In this document: positions 5,593-5,881 of the stretch, one piece after another
Layout of the letters: each line of letters opens with the position of its first letter
Numbering within the stretch: position 1 is the first letter of the stretch
DNA from: DAIOEK01 sp964600595
GTDB lineage: Bacteria > Chloroflexota > Anaerolineae > Anaerolineales > Anaerolineaceae
Direction: 5' to 3'
Length of the DNA stretch: 5,881 nucleotides
Assembly: GCA_964600595.1 (NCBI GenBank)
Contig: CAZRKL010000155.1
Location: 1-5,881, forward strand
The notes under the pieces: model-generated
The model's database searches: none
Seen by the model: only the letters and a program-made list of their open reading frames with translations
What the model was told of the DNA's origin: nothing
Position numbers and translations under genes: made by a program

Positions 5593-5668
5593 TCTGGCGG
5601 TCTGGGAACACAGATCCATGACTTTGCGCCCCTGCTTCGCAGCAGGTTTGCCCTTTCGGCTGTTCTTT
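5576..5668 (-). promoter_or_regulatory. Cyclic di-GMP-I (GEMM-I) riboswitch aptamer
   Basis: Read on the minus strand this segment carries the conserved GEMM-I blocks in order. AAAGGGCAAACC (5656-5645) is followed by the P2 stem CCTGCT/AGCAGG (5646-5641 with 5636-5631) capped by GCGA, a GNRA tetraloop as the family requires. CGCAAAG follows (5628-5622). P3 forms from GG-A-TCTG (5617-5611) with CAGACC (5604-5599) and GTC (5622-5620) with GAC (5594-5592), and leads into TGCCGAAG, matching the family's closing block. A plausible P1 pairs AAGAACA (5667-5661) with TGTTTTT (5582-5576). The base aligned with the ligand-reading G20 of the Vibrio Vc2 aptamer is G (5652), which favours c-di-GMP over the cGAMP-sensing variants that have A there. 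The alignment is from memory. The 3' part overlaps the terminator arm, so ligand binding should prevent termination (ON switch) for the secreted protease. Confidence 0.88.
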
Positions 5669-5690
5669 TCCGTGCTGGTATTCTGAGTCG

Positions 5691-5719
5691 ATAATACACA
5701 CAACGCTCAGGAAAATCAA
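5691..5719 (-). promoter_or_regulatory. Sigma70-type promoter of the riboswitch-protease transcript
   Basis: On the minus strand TTGATT (5719-5714) and TATTAT (5696-5691) are separated by exactly 17 bases, matching 4/6 and 5/6 of the consensus hexamers. Transcription would start near 5684, about 15 bases before the aptamer P1. The position immediately before the aptamer supports the call. Confidence 0.75.
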
Positions 5720-5740
5720 GAGAATTCTTGTCATATATAC

Positions 5741-5782
5741 ATATAAAAGGATGGAAACAGGTTTGTTTCCATCCTTTTATAT
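5741..5782. terminator. 18-bp perfect inverted repeat, probable (bidirectional) terminator of the upstream minus-strand gene
   Basis: ATATAAAAGGATGGAAAC (5741-5758) is the exact reverse complement of 5765-5782, with a six-base loop. On either strand the descending arm contains TCCTTTTATAT, so a hairpin with a U-rich tail can form in both directions. It is 19 bases after the stop of the minus-strand gene ending at 5802 and 21 bases upstream of the protease -35, which fits termination between the two transcription units. The stem is AT-richer than a classic terminator; protein binding or a small repeat element are alternatives. Confidence 0.7.
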
Positions 5783-5801
5783 TCGGTGTATTCCGCCTTA
5801 A

Positions 5802-5881
5802 TCAGGCGGCTGCCTGTTCCAATTCAGTTTCGGGTTCATCATGGTTCCCTTTTTTGAGGACGATTTCTTCACCCTCAGCCA
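5802..5881 (-). CDS. C-terminal end of an unidentified gene (partial)
   Basis: The minus-strand frame read from 5879 gives AEGEEIVLKKGN, then HDEPETELEQAAA, then TGA at 5804-5802: 25 residues, strongly acidic with an Ala-rich end. It is favoured over the other open frame, which ends at TAA a few bases further on, because its composition is protein-like, a terminator-like hairpin follows 19 bases after its stop, and the gene order is continuous. Too little is present to name the protein. The rest lies to the right of the window. Confidence 0.5.
   Translation of the reverse strand, partial: AEGEEIVLKKGNHDEPETELEQAAA

Noticed and set aside
5490..5699. N-terminal extension of the protease by 70 residues
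   Set aside because: The extension covers the riboswitch and terminator and would bury the clear signal peptide, which must be N-terminal.
5398..5734. Two 80-100 codon minus-strand frames across the protease leader
   Set aside because: They run through the promoter, aptamer and terminator in frames other than the protease; only the last 13 codons of one merit mention as a possible leader peptide.
1..5881. tRNA, rRNA, CRISPR, insertion sequence or phage signals
   Set aside because: No cloverleaf with a T-loop motif, no spaced repeats and no transposase or integrase motifs were seen on either strand.

Overview
The window looks like ordinary bacterial chromosome, moderate in GC, most plausibly from the Chloroflexota (Anaerolineae-type). 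That placement is inference. It rests on the mix of an AmmeMemoRadiSam radical SAM enzyme, a small HxxEH/HPNCGTN membrane protein of a family I associate with DUF6391, and a RadA-to-HolA gene cluster. There is no rRNA, tRNA, CRISPR array, transposase or phage gene.

Layout. (1) Bases 2-958, plus strand: the 3' part of amrS, cut by the left window edge. (2) Bases 975-4577, minus strand: a tight four-gene run in transcription order radA, DUF6391-like protein, RDD membrane protein, holA. Gaps are 2, 10 and 15 bases. It ends tail to tail with amrS. A perfect TATAAT lies 6 bases before the radA ATG and no Shine-Dalgarno precedes it, so the radA mRNA may be leaderless. (3) Bases 4624-4661: a strong terminator for the next gene, plus a 14-bp repeat copied into the radA upstream region. 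(4) Bases 4677-5489, minus strand: a secreted S1 (chymotrypsin-fold) serine protease with a signal peptide and full catalytic triad. (5) Bases 5490-5801: no long gene, but a dense control region. Reading on the minus strand it holds a sigma70-like promoter (TTGATT-17-TATTAT), a class I cyclic di-GMP (GEMM-I) riboswitch aptamer, and an overlapping intrinsic terminator. A 75-base leader with two purine-rich SD-like sites follows, then the protease. Upstream of the promoter is an 18-bp perfect inverted repeat that probably terminates the gene before it. (6) Bases 5802-5881, minus strand: the last 25 codons of an unidentified gene with an acidic tail.

How it fits together. The main discovery is the protease control module. 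The aptamer has the GGGCAAACC and CGCAAAG blocks, a GNRA-capped P2, a P3 stem and a closing P1. The 3' side of P1 is also part of the terminator hairpin, so the two folds exclude each other. The simplest reading is an ON switch: high c-di-GMP (sessile state) permits transcription of an exported protease. The radA cluster joins a recombination branch-migration protein and a clamp-loader subunit to two uncharacterised membrane proteins, probably one transcript. The AmmeMemoRadiSam system is widespread; I do not know a settled reaction for it.
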